Shown here in pieces: positions 10,308-21,416 of a DNA stretch of 64,000 nucleotides (within the stretch, counting starts at the first letter, position 1; every line of letters starts with the position of its first letter). The translations under genes were made by a program, and so were the position numbers. The stretch covers positions 868,001 to 932,000 of the forward strand of contig BCKQ01000003.1 in NCBI GenBank assembly GCA_001600695.1, in the 5' to 3' direction. The notes beneath the pieces are model-generated. The model was not told where the DNA came from. It searched no databases and was given only the letters and a program-made list of their open reading frames with translations. The stretch is from Ascoidea asiatica. Taxonomy: Eukaryota; Ascomycota; Saccharomycetes; Ascoideales; Ascoideaceae.

Positions 10308-13300
10308 TTAAATAATCTCTTTGGCTAAAATTGTTTTTTCTTCATCATTTAATTTCTCATAATATTTCTTAATTCTATTATTATTTTCTTTATTCTTAAA
10401 ACATTCTTTAAAAAATTCAATTAAAATTTCTTTTATACTACGTTTATCTTTTATTTTATTTCTTTTTATTCCATTTATTTCATATTCCCCTTCTTCATAA
10501 TCACTATCATCATCACCATAATCATCATCATCTTCATCTGTTCTTTCTATTTCCATTTCTCGTTCTCCATCAACTTCTTCAACTACATTTTCATAATCTG
10601 AAATATATTTCCTTAATTTATCAAATGTTGGAACTCCAATATCTTCAATATCTTCCCATCCATCTTCATCTTTACTTTCATCATTTTCATTTTCATTCTC
10701 AGTTTCATTTATTTCATCTTCCATTTTACCAATTATAAAATCATTTGGATCTGGTTGTTGAGTTTCAAATTTTAATTCTGATATAAATAATTTTAAAATT
10801 TTTATATTTCCATTTATTTTTTCATATTTTAATGGATGTTTTTTACTTATTGATCTTGTAATAATTAAATTTGGATCTAATCCTTGATCTTTTAATAAAT
10901 CTCCATCAAAATAAATTTTTTCAATTCTTAAATCTTCAAGTAAAAAAATTTTACCTAATGCTAATATATTTTTTTTTAATTTTTCTTTACCTGAAATACT
11001 TGAAAAAATTTCAAACCATGAATTTAAAACAATTTCTAATCCATTTTTATAAAATTCATTATTATTTAAAAAAAATTTTATTTTTATATCATATAAAATA
11101 TTTATAATTTCATTTGTTGAAATTAAAATTAAATTACAAAAAACTAAAATTAAATTTTCTTTAATTAAAATTTCTTTACAAATTGATAATCTTTTAATAA
11201 TTAATTCAATAATTATAAAATAATATTCATTAAGATAATTACCAAGTTTATTTATTATTGAATTTATAATTATTCCACTAAATTTTGCTGCAGAATCTGA
11301 TAATTCAATTAAAAGAAATTTTTGTATACATTTTAAAAGAATTTCAATTCCTGAATTATTTCTTAAAAAATCTTTATATTCAATAAAATAATTTGAATTT
11401 GAACTTATTAATATTGAATTTAAAACTTCACTACTTGTTTGTAAAATTTGATCATCAATATTATCTAATAAAATTAAATTAATTAATTTTGGAAATATAA
11501 ATTTAAATACATCATTTGGTAATTCTTTATTTGGACAATATTTTATAAAACTATTAATTAATTCTAATGAAAAAATTAATTCTGAAGAATATTCACATGA
11601 ATTTGAATAATTTTTAATATTTTCATTAATAATTTCAATTAAAATTGGTAATCCAAATTCTGCTTGTTTTAAATATTGTTGTAAAGAAATTCCTTTTAAA
11701 AAAATTTTTAAAACATTTTTTGCATCTTCAATTATTGTTAAATTACTAAAATCTATTGCAGAAATTTTAAAAATTAATTTAATTATTGTATCATTTAATC
11801 TTGCAGTTTCAAAATTAATTTTTATTAATGGTGTTAAACTTTCCATTAAAATTGTTGGTGTATCATCTGTTGAAGAATCTAATAAATCAGAAATAATTGA
11901 TAAAATCATTTCTTGATATGTTGAAGATATTTGAAGTTTATCAAATTCTAAAATATTATTATAAAATGATAAAGCAATTAAAGTTGATGATCTAACTAAG
12001 TTAACTTTATTTTTAATATCATCATCTTCATCATCATCTTCTTCTTCTCTAGAATTATTATTATGATTTTCATTTAAATATTTATGTAAATTAAATGAAG
12101 TTTCAATTGAGATAGTAAATGAATGTATAATTAATTCTTTATTAAGTAAATCTGAGAATCTTTCAATAAATTTAGTTATAAGAAGTAAACTTCTAGAAAT
12201 AATAAATGGATTTTCATTAATTTGAATATTAACAACAAATTTATATAAATCATTAAAAGTTATATTCATTTCAGTAAATTTTAAAAGTAAATCTTCAGGC
12301 TCTTCATCATCAACAAAATCATTAATAAATAAACCTTGTAAGATTGATAAAATAGATTCTTTAATTAAATAATAATTATTTTTTGAAAGTATTTGAAAAC
12401 ATGGTAATGAATTATTTATAATAGATAAATTTTGAAATGAATTTAATTTTGAATTTTCTAAAAAATTTAAACCATTTATAGAAAAAGATAAATATTTAAA
12501 TGAATCAAAAGAATTTAATTCTGATAAATATTCATTAATTGAATCTCTAACATTATAATCAACACTCATTCCAGATTCTATTGTTACAAAAGAATTGAAA
12601 TTTAATAAATAATCTTCAATTGTATCATTTGGATAAATATTAAAAATTACAATTGAATTAAATAATTTCAATAATAAATCATCATTTTTGAATTTATTTT
12701 CAGCAGAAGGATCAGATAATGAATTATCACTAACACAAGTTAAGAATTGAAAAATTTGAATTAATAACTTACTTAAAGATTGATCATCAGAATCAATTGA
12801 AGTAGAATGTGAGGAAGAAGAGGAATTAATAATTGAGTAATCTGAATTTGAATTTGAATTTGAATTTGAATTTGAATTTGAATTTGAAATATTTAAATTA
12901 GAAGGATCTATTGATTGTTTATAGTAAAATAATGTTAAAGAAGATAATTGATTGATTGCCAATGGAATTAATTCTGGATAATAATGTTTTAATTTAAAAT
13001 AATTGACTAAAGATACTAAAATTTTATAAAATTGTTCAGCTAATTTTAAATAATCTAATTCTAAGATTTTATTTGAAATTGTATAATTGTATAAATCATT
13101 TAATAAAGATATTAATAATTTCATTATTTGAACAACAGTTGATTGAACAAAATTTTTTCTTTTTTTATTATTATTTGATTCAGAAGATTGAAATTGTTTT
13201 AAACAATTTTCTAAAAATTTTGAAGCTTCAATTTTTACATTAAGAGAAATTTGATTATTTGATTGTGATAAAAGATTAATACAATAATTAATTGTATTTA

Positions 13301-13826
13301 AACCAACGGAACCTTCATAAAATTGTTCATCAGTTATTATATCATCAAAAATATTTGTTAAAACTATTAAACCACCAAGTAATGAATTTTCATTACAATT
13401 TGAATTTGATAAATCTATAAAAGAGTATAATATATTTAATAAATCTGGCCATTCATCAGGATAATCAACAACAGCAATTTGAGAAATACAATAAGCAGAA
13501 GAACTTTTAATTTTACTATCATTATCAATTAATAAATTTAATAATTGAGATCTAATAATTTTTTTAATATTTTGATTTATTGGATTACCTTTAAAAGATA
13601 CAAACCCAATTGACCAATAATATGGAACTAGTCTTTTTAAATTTAATAAAGCACTTTGTCTATTTGATATTAATTGATTTAAATCAGAAGCAATATTAAT
13701 TAAAGCTAAAGAAATATTGGAAGGATCATTTGAAGAAATTTCTTTAAAATTTGATTCAGCTTGAGAACGAATTGAGTTATCTGGATTTTGAGTATTTATA
13801 AGAATATCTAAAATTGTTGAGTCCAT
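10308..13826 (-). CDS. KAP114: Importin beta family karyopherin Kap114 (importin-9)
   Basis: 1172 residues, somewhat longer than Saccharomyces Kap114 (about 1000) because of Ser/Asn and Asp/Glu insertions. Kap114 carries TBP, histones H2A-H2B and other cargo from cytoplasm to nucleus under Ran control. The importin N-terminal domain is at about residues 20-100 (AESNFKEI, RQSALLNLKRLVPYYWSIGF). It is followed by the conserved ASYCISQI-VDYPDEWPDLL type motif and HEAT-like helices throughout. Near the C-terminus the segment DGWEDIED...FDKLRKYISDYE matches the Kap114 acidic loop and its DYDKLKEYIDD motif. Other family landmarks are FNSFVTIESGMSVDYNVRDSI and IITRSISKKHPLKY. An SN-repeat lies near residues 315-330 (12840-12890). 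No intron is needed. Confidence 0.93.
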   Translation of the reverse strand: MDSTILDILINTQNPDNSIRSQAESNFKEISSNDPSNISLALINIASDLNQLISNRQSALLNLKRLVPYYWSIGFVSFKGNPINQNIKKIIRSQLLNLLIDNDSKIKSSSAYCISQIAVVDYPDEWPDLLNILYSFIDLSNSNCNENSLLGGLIVLTNIFDDIITDEQFYEGSVGLNTINYCINLLSQSNNQISLNVKIEASKFLENCLKQFQSSESNNNKKRKNFVQSTVVQIMKLLISLLNDLYNYTISNKILELDYLKLAEQFYKILVSLVNYFKLKHYYPELIPLAINQLSSLTLFYYKQSIDPSNLNISNSNSNSNSNSNSNSDYSIINSSSSSHSTSIDSDDQSLSKLLIQIFQFLTCVSDNSLSDPSAENKFKNDDLLLKLFNSIVIFNIYPNDTIEDYLLNFNSFVTIESGMSVDYNVRDSINEYLSELNSFDSFKYLSFSINGLNFLENSKLNSFQNLSIINNSLPCFQILSKNNYYLIKESILSILQGLFINDFVDDEEPEDLLLKFTEMNITFNDLYKFVVNIQINENPFIISRSLLLITKFIERFSDLLNKELIIHSFTISIETSFNLHKYLNENHNNNSREEEDDDEDDDIKNKVNLVRSSTLIALSFYNNILEFDKLQISSTYQEMILSIISDLLDSSTDDTPTILMESLTPLIKINFETARLNDTIIKLIFKISAIDFSNLTIIEDAKNVLKIFLKGISLQQYLKQAEFGLPILIEIINENIKNYSNSCEYSSELIFSLELINSFIKYCPNKELPNDVFKFIFPKLINLILLDNIDDQILQTSSEVLNSILISSNSNYFIEYKDFLRNNSGIEILLKCIQKFLLIELSDSAAKFSGIIINSIINKLGNYLNEYYFIIIELIIKRLSICKEILIKENLILVFCNLILISTNEIINILYDIKIKFFLNNNEFYKNGLEIVLNSWFEIFSSISGKEKLKKNILALGKIFLLEDLRIEKIYFDGDLLKDQGLDPNLIITRSISKKHPLKYEKINGNIKILKLFISELKFETQQPDPNDFIIGKMEDEINETENENENDESKDEDGWEDIEDIGVPTFDKLRKYISDYENVVEEVDGEREMEIERTDEDDDDYGDDDSDYEEGEYEINGIKRNKIKDKRSIKEILIEFFKECFKNKENNNRIKKYYEKLNDEEKTILAKEII

Positions 13827-14979
13827 TTGTTTTAAGTTGTTAAAAAAAGAGTTATAATAAAAAATTGATATGAAAAAAAAGTTATTAGTTATTAGTTATT
13901 AGTTATTAATTATTAATTATTAGATACTAATTGTTGAATTGAATTAGTATTTATTAGTGGTCAGGATCTTATCCTTTGAAAATTTGAAATAAATTTAGTC
14001 AGAGAATGAATTAAAAATTGACTAATTGAGAATAATAATAATATTATTTTGTTTATGACAATTTAGTCTCTATAGTTTCTCTGGATATTGGAGTAATTAT
14101 TAAAGCTTCATAAAAAGACTTCTTGTAAACAATAAATGAAAGCAAAAAAAAAGCTGAATCAAGTTGTGAACCAAGTGCTGGAATTGAAAATGATTTGAAT
14201 AATTCAATAAAGATGTATCAATTATATTTTCAGAATGAATTAACAATAATTTAGCAATAAATTGAATTAATTTAAATTAATTTGAAATAAAATAATAAAT
14301 AAATAATAAATAATAAAACCAGAAAACCGTTAAAGAATCAAAAAAATAAAGCATTAAAACATTAAAGCTTTAAGAATTAAAATACTTTAACGCCAGTTCA
14401 AATCTCCCAGTGAAAAACACGACAATTTTCATTTTCACACCCAACGCCAAAAATCAAATAATCAAATATTTTTTCGGTGCGTGCGCCAAAATTCCAATTT
14501 TTCTTCTGTCCACTGGGAATTTGCACTTGAATATTATTTTATTGATTATTTTATTTATTATTTTATTGATTATTTCAACAGTTTTGATTTCTGAAAGAGA
14601 ATATGAGCTTATGAGTCTAAGAATATGAGAATTATTATGAGCTTAGTGATCATGAAAGAAGGTTGAAGAAGTTAGGCAGACTCTGCAAATAAAATTATGA
14701 TTAATGTTAGTGTTCAGATTTAAGAACCAAGCTTTAACTACAGAAATATCAGTACTGTTGATAAGAATTGGTTTTATTATTATTAATATTTTTATTAATA
14801 TTCTTATTAATTACAGAGAAGAATGAAAAGAAAGACAAAAGAAAAATTAAAAAGAAAGACAAACCTGTTTTAAAGATAAGAAAAAATACACAGAGATAAC
14901 TAAGAGATAAGAAAAGATAACAAAGATAAACTGAAGTAAACAGAGATAAACTTTATTTTAAAAGAAAAATAATATATAA
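13827..14979. promoter_or_regulatory. KAP114 promoter and RTF1 3' region
   Basis: 1.15 kb. Immediately upstream of KAP114 (minus) are TTAGTTA/TTAATTA repeats (13885-13920). The rest is A/T-rich with one slightly GC-richer patch at 14390-14530 that includes GTGCGTGCGCC. The purine-rich end (14815-14955) forms the 3' side of RTF1 with repeated AAAGA/GATAA blocks. A short open frame at 14410-14628 begins in that patch but shows no coding character. No RNA gene was recognised. Confidence 0.4.
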
Positions 14980-17145
14980 TCAATCAACTTTGATATCTAA
15001 GTTTAAATTTATAGATTGAATTACTTCATCTAAACCACCAAATTGACGATATCTAGCTTTTAATAATAATTGTTCTTCAACTTGAGCATTTTCTTCTTTT
15101 TTAATAGTTTCTTCAATAATTTCTGCTTTTGCATTTTCATTTGCTTCTTTTTGAGCTTCTTCATAATACATTTTTGTATTTGTTTTTAATCTACTAAATG
15201 GATTTTGAAATTCACCTTTTGATTGTTTTTTTCTTAATTCACTATTTTTAATTTCTGCTTGTCTAACAGAAATTTCATTTTGTCTTCTTGCTCTTTCTGA
15301 TAATTTATCTAATTTTGATAATGAAGAATCAACTGAATTTTGTTTTTGATAAACTTTAATTGAATGATTTAATAATCTTAATTTTTTTTCAGAATCTTTA
15401 ATACCTTTAATATCATTTTTAGCAATTGCAACTTTTAACATTGAATTTAATTCAGTTTTTTTAATAATTGCATTAACACCAACTTTATTTGTTGTTAATT
15501 TTCTTCTTCTTTCAATAATTTGACTATTTTCTTCTTTTGATAAAATTTTTGATGTTAAATTTTTTAATTCATTATATTTTTCTTTATATTCTTTAAAAGT
15601 TGGTAATTTATCTTTTAAAAATTTTAATTGTTCTAAATAAAAATTAAATTCATTTATTGAAATTTTTTGATCTGAACAATTTGTAAATGGAAATCTTTTA
15701 ATTTTTTTACCAATTTTTACTAAAACATATTGATCAACAGTTATTTTATTTAATTTATATGGTGATGCATAAGAAATTTTATGAATTTTAAATAATTGAT
15801 ATCTACCAGGACCAATTGTTACTCTAACATAAGCATTTTTTGCAACTTCATTAAAATTTGGATATTGACAATAATTTTCAAAACCAGATCTACCTAATTT
15901 AATATTATTAACTTCTTTAATTGTAACAAAATCATTTAAATTTGAACTTGGAACTATATTTATATTTGAACTTGAATTTGTAAGAGAAATTGAAGAAATT
16001 GATTTATTTGAATGATTTGAATGATTTGAATAAGAATCTGATTTAGATTTTGATTTTGATTTTGATTTAGAATTTGATTGAAGATTATCAGGATCATAAT
16101 CATCATTATCATCTTCTGGAGAATAATCATCATTTTCATCTTCGTCATTTTCATTTTCGTTTTCATTTTCATTTTCATCATCTTCATCATTATCATATTC
16201 TTCATTATTATTATCATAAGAATCTTCATTAAGTTCATAATCATCATTATCATTATCATAAGATTTTGATTGATTTGATTTTATTGCTCTTTGTTTTTTC
16301 AATTCAGATAATTGATTTGATTTAATTTGTTTTTTTGAATTTTTATTTAAATTTTTATCTTTATCTTTATCTTTATCTTTATCTTTATTTTTATTTTTAA
16401 TTAATTTTGCTTGAGTTAATTCTTTATCTTTTTTAATTCTATCATTTAATTTTTCTTCTTGTTTTAATCTATTCATTAAAAATTTTTTTTCTTTATGCTT
16501 TTCTAATTGTTGAACTCTTTCAAATAAAATTTGTTCTCTTTCAATTTCATTCATATTTAATAATTTTGATTTATCATTTTCATCAATATATTTACCTTCT
16601 AAAGGATATGGATTTATATCATTTTTTAATTTTTCATTTATGTAATCAATTTCATTTATTTTATTATATTTATTATTATTGTTATTATTATTATCATCTA
16701 GTTCTTGATCAGATTGATCAGATTGAAATTCTTTAAAATCATTATTCAGATTATAATTATCATTATCATTTTCATTATCATTATCATTTTCATTATCATT
16801 TTCATTATCATTTTGGTTATCATTATCTTGAAGAATATGATCTGATTTTTTGGGTATACTCATATTATCATTATGATTATTATTGTCATTCTCTTGATCA
16901 TCTACAAATTTATTAGAATCAGCATTTCCATATATGTCGTCATCATCATCTTCTTCAATATTTTCATCATCACCTGCATAAATATTATCTTGTTTCTTTC
17001 TTTTTGGTAATTGTTGATTTAAATTTGATGAAGATTTCCTTTTTTTTGAATCATCTGAAGATAATTTTTCTGAATGATTTTCTGTTTCAGAATCAGAATC
17101 AATTCCTCCAGCTAAAGCTAAAAGATCATCATCTAAATCAGACAT
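14980..17145 (-). CDS. RTF1: Paf1 complex subunit Rtf1 with Plus3 domain
   Basis: 721 residues. Rtf1 is a subunit of the Paf1 complex on elongating RNA polymerase II; it promotes H2B ubiquitination and tethers Chd1 and Spt5. The Plus3 domain lies at about residues 405-535. It contains the LGRSGFENYCQYPNF start, the VRVTIG motif, a YQLFKI strand and the KRFPFTNCSDQKIS segment. It is followed by coiled-coil-like helices (RRRKLTTNKVGVNAIIKKTELNSML) and the FSRLKTNTKMYYEEA C-terminal block known from fungal Rtf1. The N-terminal half is long, acidic and low-complexity (Asp/Asn/Glu repeats) with a KDKDKD run, which makes the protein longer than the roughly 560 residues of Saccharomyces. It shares a 1.5-kb divergent region with GPH1. 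Confidence 0.93.
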   Translation of the reverse strand: MSDLDDDLLALAGGIDSDSETENHSEKLSSDDSKKRKSSSNLNQQLPKRKKQDNIYAGDDENIEEDDDDDIYGNADSNKFVDDQENDNNNHNDNMSIPKKSDHILQDNDNQNDNENDNENDNDNENDNDNYNLNNDFKEFQSDQSDQELDDNNNNNNNKYNKINEIDYINEKLKNDINPYPLEGKYIDENDKSKLLNMNEIEREQILFERVQQLEKHKEKKFLMNRLKQEEKLNDRIKKDKELTQAKLIKNKNKDKDKDKDKDKNLNKNSKKQIKSNQLSELKKQRAIKSNQSKSYDNDNDDYELNEDSYDNNNEEYDNDEDDENENENENENDEDENDDYSPEDDNDDYDPDNLQSNSKSKSKSKSKSDSYSNHSNHSNKSISSISLTNSSSNINIVPSSNLNDFVTIKEVNNIKLGRSGFENYCQYPNFNEVAKNAYVRVTIGPGRYQLFKIHKISYASPYKLNKITVDQYVLVKIGKKIKRFPFTNCSDQKISINEFNFYLEQLKFLKDKLPTFKEYKEKYNELKNLTSKILSKEENSQIIERRRKLTTNKVGVNAIIKKTELNSMLKVAIAKNDIKGIKDSEKKLRLLNHSIKVYQKQNSVDSSLSKLDKLSERARRQNEISVRQAEIKNSELRKKQSKGEFQNPFSRLKTNTKMYYEEAQKEANENAKAEIIEETIKKEENAQVEEQLLLKARYRQFGGLDEVIQSINLNLDIKVD

Positions 17146-18711
17146 TTCTAATATAAATTTAGTTGGTTAATTATTTGAATAGTTTCAATAGTTTTTTAGA
17201 TTATATTAATAATAATTGAAATAAATCATTAAACTTATTCTTTATCCTTATTGTATTTATTATTTATTATATTTATTATATTCATTCATTTATTATAAAA
17301 TAAGAGCCCTAAATAAACGTCATGTGACTTTCTAAAAGAAGGGCTCTTTTTTTTGAAATTTATATTTTATGAGATTCTCCCTTCGAGGGATTCGAAACAA
17401 CAGACATGATTTTAAAAGCCAAAAAAGCCAGGTTTGTGGGTATAATCTCCAGAGGAAGTATTTTGGCTGGTGTCATTTACGACCCCTTGTTATCACGTGC
17501 CTATAAGCGAAGTCAAACTGAACTGAAACATCTTCTTCCATAGTAAACTTTGACATCTTTCTCAGTTTTCTCCTTTTCTTTTCTGTTCAATGAAATAACG
17601 AGAGAAACTCCTTGGCGGAAAAAGAAGGCCCCTTGAAAGTGGATCAGTTTCAATACCCACTTTTAGTAGCCGCACATTAGCACGTGATTGTAGACACCAC
17701 TTTGTAATTGATTGCTACGAAGCAATCTTTGCTCAAAGCAATAAACAATTTAACGTTAACGCTAATAAAAGAGCTTTCAAATCTCATCTCATCTTTGTGT
17801 CGAGTTAGTTCAGGATTCGAGATTTATCCGGATCCTGTTTTTGATATGATGCCACTTTTCTTTTTTTGCAATTCTGTGCCCTTGTCACCTGTGCTAAAGC
17901 GTTCTAAGAAGTGCTGCTCTGCATTTTTCTGATCTTCCCTGGACGCTTTTTAAAGCATATTCCAGAGTGGCACCCCTTCTATCGGAACATTGCCTGACTG
18001 CGGTGACATTAAAAAAAAAAAACGCTCCAGCAATAAGCCATATGGCAGCGAAATGGTACCAGCGGGTGGCCCAGAAATCCCCGTGTGGGAACAGCGAAAC
18101 CCTTTCTTCTCCTATCCGGATCTCTTTTTGTTTTGTTCTGTGAAAAGTGAACTCAATTCTTTAAATTCCTTGGTTGTTACGCTTGCTCCGAGTTCTCTGG
18201 TGGTTACTGAACAGTTACTGAACAGTTACTAAACAGTTACTGAACAGTTACTGTATGGCTCCAATCCCGATAAGAGACTTTCCTCTGCTCTCTGCCAGTT
18301 TAATTCGATGTCGAAATCCAAACCACTGCAATAATTCCATATCTAATGCCAAAATCCATACTAATAATAATAACACTAATAATAATGATAATAATAACTA
18401 ACAATAATTCAAATGATAATCAAATAATCAAATCTTTGAGAAAAAAATAATAATTTTTAAGCTGGATAAAGTGGAATTACTTATCAAAATAATCATAATT
18501 TATTATATCAATTATCATTTATACTCAACAAAATCATATAAATTAATATATATTATATTTATATATTTTTATAACCACCAAATTGATATTGAAATCTTAT
18601 CTATATTCCTTTATTTGCTTTATATCCTCATTTATCAACTTAATCGATTTAATAAAACTGATCAAAATAATAATAATAATATCATATTAATCAATTAAGA
18701 ATTTTTAAAAA
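17146..18711. promoter_or_regulatory. Divergent RTF1/GPH1 control region
   Basis: A GC-richer island spans about 17300-18320. Elements seen: an inverted pair AAGAGCCCT (17302-17310) and AGGGCTCTT (17340-17348) containing a Tbf1-like AGCCCTAA; CACGTG at 17494-17499 and 17681-17686; and stress-element-type CCCCT at 17483-17487, 17629-17633 and 17973-17977. GPH1 is Msn2/4-controlled through such elements in Saccharomyces, so the CCCCT sites are plausible here, although they lie 740-1230 bp from GPH1. A five-copy 11-bp repeat is at 18203-18253. Open frames at 17708-17932 and 17990-18232 have codon use unlike the genes around them and no recognisable domain. The last 300 bp before GPH1 are A/T-rich. 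Confidence 0.55.
18203..18253 (+). repeat. Tandem 11-bp repeat GTTACTGAACA (4 copies plus a partial)
   Basis: Units start at 18203, 18214, 18225 (one change, GTTACTAAACA), 18236, and a partial unit at 18247. The unit length is close to one helical turn, so a bound factor would repeat on one face of the DNA. It lies about 460 bp upstream of GPH1. Confidence 0.88.
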
Positions 18712-21351
18712 ATGTCTGATTTTACATATAATTCAACTGATTTACCTGCTCCTTCTCAATTTAAAATTCGTCATAAAAGAAGATTAACAGGTTTTTCATT
18801 AAATGAAATTAAAGCAATTGAAGCTGAAATACCTGAAAAATCAAGAGAAATTTGGAATAAATTTAAAACAACTGAATTTACTACAAAAGATGAATTTGAA
18901 AAAGATTTTGTTAAACATATTGAAACAACTTTAGCAAGATCAATGTATAATTGTGATGATTTAGCTGCTTATCAAGCTGCTTCAAATACTATAAGAGATA
19001 AATTAATTATTGAATGGAATAAAACTCAACAATTACAAACTTTAAAAGATCAAAAAAGAATTTATTATTTATCTTTAGAATTCTTAATGGGTAGAGCTTT
19101 TGATAATGCAATGATTAATTCAAATTCAAGAGATTTAGTTAAAGATTCAGTATCTGAATTAGGTTTTAATCTTGAAGATTTAATTGATCAAGAACCTGAT
19201 GCTGCTCTTGGTAATGGTGGTTTAGGTAGATTAGCTGCTTGTTTCTTAGATTCTTTATCAACTGGTAATTATCCTTCTTGGGGTTATGGTTTAAGATATC
19301 AATATGGTATATTTGCTCAAAAAATTATTGATGGTTATCAAGTTGAATCTCCTGATTATTGGTTAACTTTTTCAAATCCATGGGAAATTCCAAGATTTGA
19401 AATTCAAATACCTGTAGATTTTTATGGTTATGTTGATGAAGAAAAAGATAATTTTACAAATAAAGTTAAAAAAATTTGGAAAGGTGGTGAAAGAGTTATT
19501 GCTTGTGCTTATGATTTTCCAATTCCTGGTTATAATACAAAAAATGTTAATAATTTAAGATTATGGTCTGCAAAACCAACAACTGAATTTGATTTTTCTA
19601 AATTTAATAGTGGTGATTATCAAAATTCTGTTTCTTTACAACAAAGAGCTGAATCTATAACTGCAGTTTTATATCCAAATGATAATTTTGATCAAGGTAA
19701 AGAATTAAGATTAAAACAACAATATTTTTGGGTTGCAGCTTCTTTACATGATATTGTTAGAAGATTTAAAAAAACTAAAAGATCATGGATTGAATTTCCT
19801 TTACAAATTGCAATTCAATTAAATGATACTCATCCAACTTTAGCAATTGTTGAATTAATGAGAATTTTAGTTGATTTAGAAAATTTATCATGGGATCAAT
19901 CTTGGGAAATTGTTACAAAAACTTTTGGTTATACAAATCATACTGTAATGCAAGAAGCTTTAGAAAAATGGCCAATTCCATTATTTGAAAAATTATTACC
20001 AAGACATTTAGAAATTATTTATAATATTAATTTTTTTTTCTTAAAAAATATTGAAAAAAAATTTTCAAAAATTTATAAAAAAAATGAATTAAATTCATTA
20101 TTATCAAATCTTTCAATTATTGAAGAATCTTTTCCAAGACAAGTTAGAATGGCAAATTTAGCAATTATTGGTTCTCATAAAGTTAATGGTGTTGCAGAAT
20201 TACATTCTGAATTAATTAGAACTACAATTTTTAAAGATTTTGTTAAAGTTCTTGGTATTGATAGATTTACAAATGTTACAAATGGTATTACTCCAAGACG
20301 TTGGTTAAGAGAAGCAAATCCAGAATTATCTGAATTAATTGCATCAAAATTAGGTGGTTATGAATTTTTAACAAATTTAAATTTATTAAAAAATTTAGAA
20401 AATTATATTAATAATAAAGAATTTAAATTAAAATGGGATAAAGTTAAATTAGTTAAAAAATATAAATTAACAAAATTAATTTATAAAACAACAGGTATTG
20501 AAATTGATCCAACAAAATATTTATTTGATATTCAAGTTAAAAGAATTCATGAATATAAAAGACAACAATTAAATATATTTGGAGTTATTCATAGATATCT
20601 TTGGATTAAATCTTTAACAGTTGAAGAAAGAAAATTACAAGTTCAACCAAAAATTCATATATTTGGTGGTAAATCAGCTCCAGGTTATTATATGGCAAAA
20701 TTAATTATAAAATTAATTAATGAAGTTGGTAATGTTATTAATAATGATCCAGAATTAAATGATTATTTAAAATGTATTTTTATACCAGATTATAATGTTT
20801 CAAAAGCAGAAATTATTATTCCAGCTTCAGATATTTCAGAACATATTTCAACTGCAGGTACTGAAGCTTCAGGTACATCAAATATGAAATTTGTTTTAAA
20901 TGGTGGATTAATTATTGGTACAGTTGATGGTGCAAATGTTGAAATTACAAGAGAAATTGGAGAAGATCAAATATTTTTATTTGGTAATTTAGCTGAAAAT
21001 GTTGATTCAATTAGAGATACACATAAATATGGTAGTGATTTAAAATTAAGTGATTCATTAAAGAAAGTATTTGATTTAATTGATTCTGGTAAATTTGGAT
21101 ATTCAGATGAATATAAACCATTATTAGATTCAGTTAGATATCATGGAGATTATTATTTAGTTTCCGATGATTTTGAAAGTTATTTACAAGCTCAAGGATT
21201 AATTGATGAAGCATATAAAGATCGTGATATGTGGATTACAAAATCTATAATTAGTGTTGCAAATATGGGATTTTTTTCATCAGATAGATGTATTGAAGAA
21301 TATGCTGATAATATTTGGGATGTTGAACCACTTGAAAGATCAGATAATTAG
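18712..21351 (+). CDS. GPH1: Glycogen phosphorylase
   Basis: 879 residues, close to the 902 of Saccharomyces Gph1. It releases glucose 1-phosphate from glycogen using phosphate and pyridoxal phosphate, in the cytoplasm, during starvation and stress. Diagnostic sequence: ARSMYNCDD, YYLSLEFLMGRAFDNAMIN, ALGNGGLGRLAACFLDSL, FTNVTNGITPRRWL, VKRIHEYKRQQLN and the PLP-site signature EASGTSNMKFVLNGG, with the Schiff-base lysine at residue 726. The N-terminal RRLTGF (Thr26) matches the phosphorylated threonine region of yeast phosphorylases, so control by kinase is likely conserved. The ATG at 18712 follows TTAAAAA and has no upstream in-frame alternative. Leu is almost all TTA and I saw no CTG codon in frame. 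Confidence 0.97.
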   Translation: MSDFTYNSTDLPAPSQFKIRHKRRLTGFSLNEIKAIEAEIPEKSREIWNKFKTTEFTTKDEFEKDFVKHIETTLARSMYNCDDLAAYQAASNTIRDKLIIEWNKTQQLQTLKDQKRIYYLSLEFLMGRAFDNAMINSNSRDLVKDSVSELGFNLEDLIDQEPDAALGNGGLGRLAACFLDSLSTGNYPSWGYGLRYQYGIFAQKIIDGYQVESPDYWLTFSNPWEIPRFEIQIPVDFYGYVDEEKDNFTNKVKKIWKGGERVIACAYDFPIPGYNTKNVNNLRLWSAKPTTEFDFSKFNSGDYQNSVSLQQRAESITAVLYPNDNFDQGKELRLKQQYFWVAASLHDIVRRFKKTKRSWIEFPLQIAIQLNDTHPTLAIVELMRILVDLENLSWDQSWEIVTKTFGYTNHTVMQEALEKWPIPLFEKLLPRHLEIIYNINFFFLKNIEKKFSKIYKKNELNSLLSNLSIIEESFPRQVRMANLAIIGSHKVNGVAELHSELIRTTIFKDFVKVLGIDRFTNVTNGITPRRWLREANPELSELIASKLGGYEFLTNLNLLKNLENYINNKEFKLKWDKVKLVKKYKLTKLIYKTTGIEIDPTKYLFDIQVKRIHEYKRQQLNIFGVIHRYLWIKSLTVEERKLQVQPKIHIFGGKSAPGYYMAKLIIKLINEVGNVINNDPELNDYLKCIFIPDYNVSKAEIIIPASDISEHISTAGTEASGTSNMKFVLNGGLIIGTVDGANVEITREIGEDQIFLFGNLAENVDSIRDTHKYGSDLKLSDSLKKVFDLIDSGKFGYSDEYKPLLDSVRYHGDYYLVSDDFESYLQAQGLIDEAYKDRDMWITKSIISVANMGFFSSDRCIEEYADNIWDVEPLERSDN

Positions 21352-21385
21352 TAGTTTTTATTAAATTTTCTGAATTTCAAAATAT

Positions 21386-21416
<31 letters not shown>

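Noticed and set aside
17380-17405. Possible tRNA B box (TTCGAATCC on the minus strand)
   Set aside because: No matching T-stem and no cloverleaf around it.
17708-18232. Two open frames (74 and 80 codons) in the RTF1/GPH1 spacer
   Set aside because: Composition differs from genes, no family resemblance, and they fall in a promoter island.
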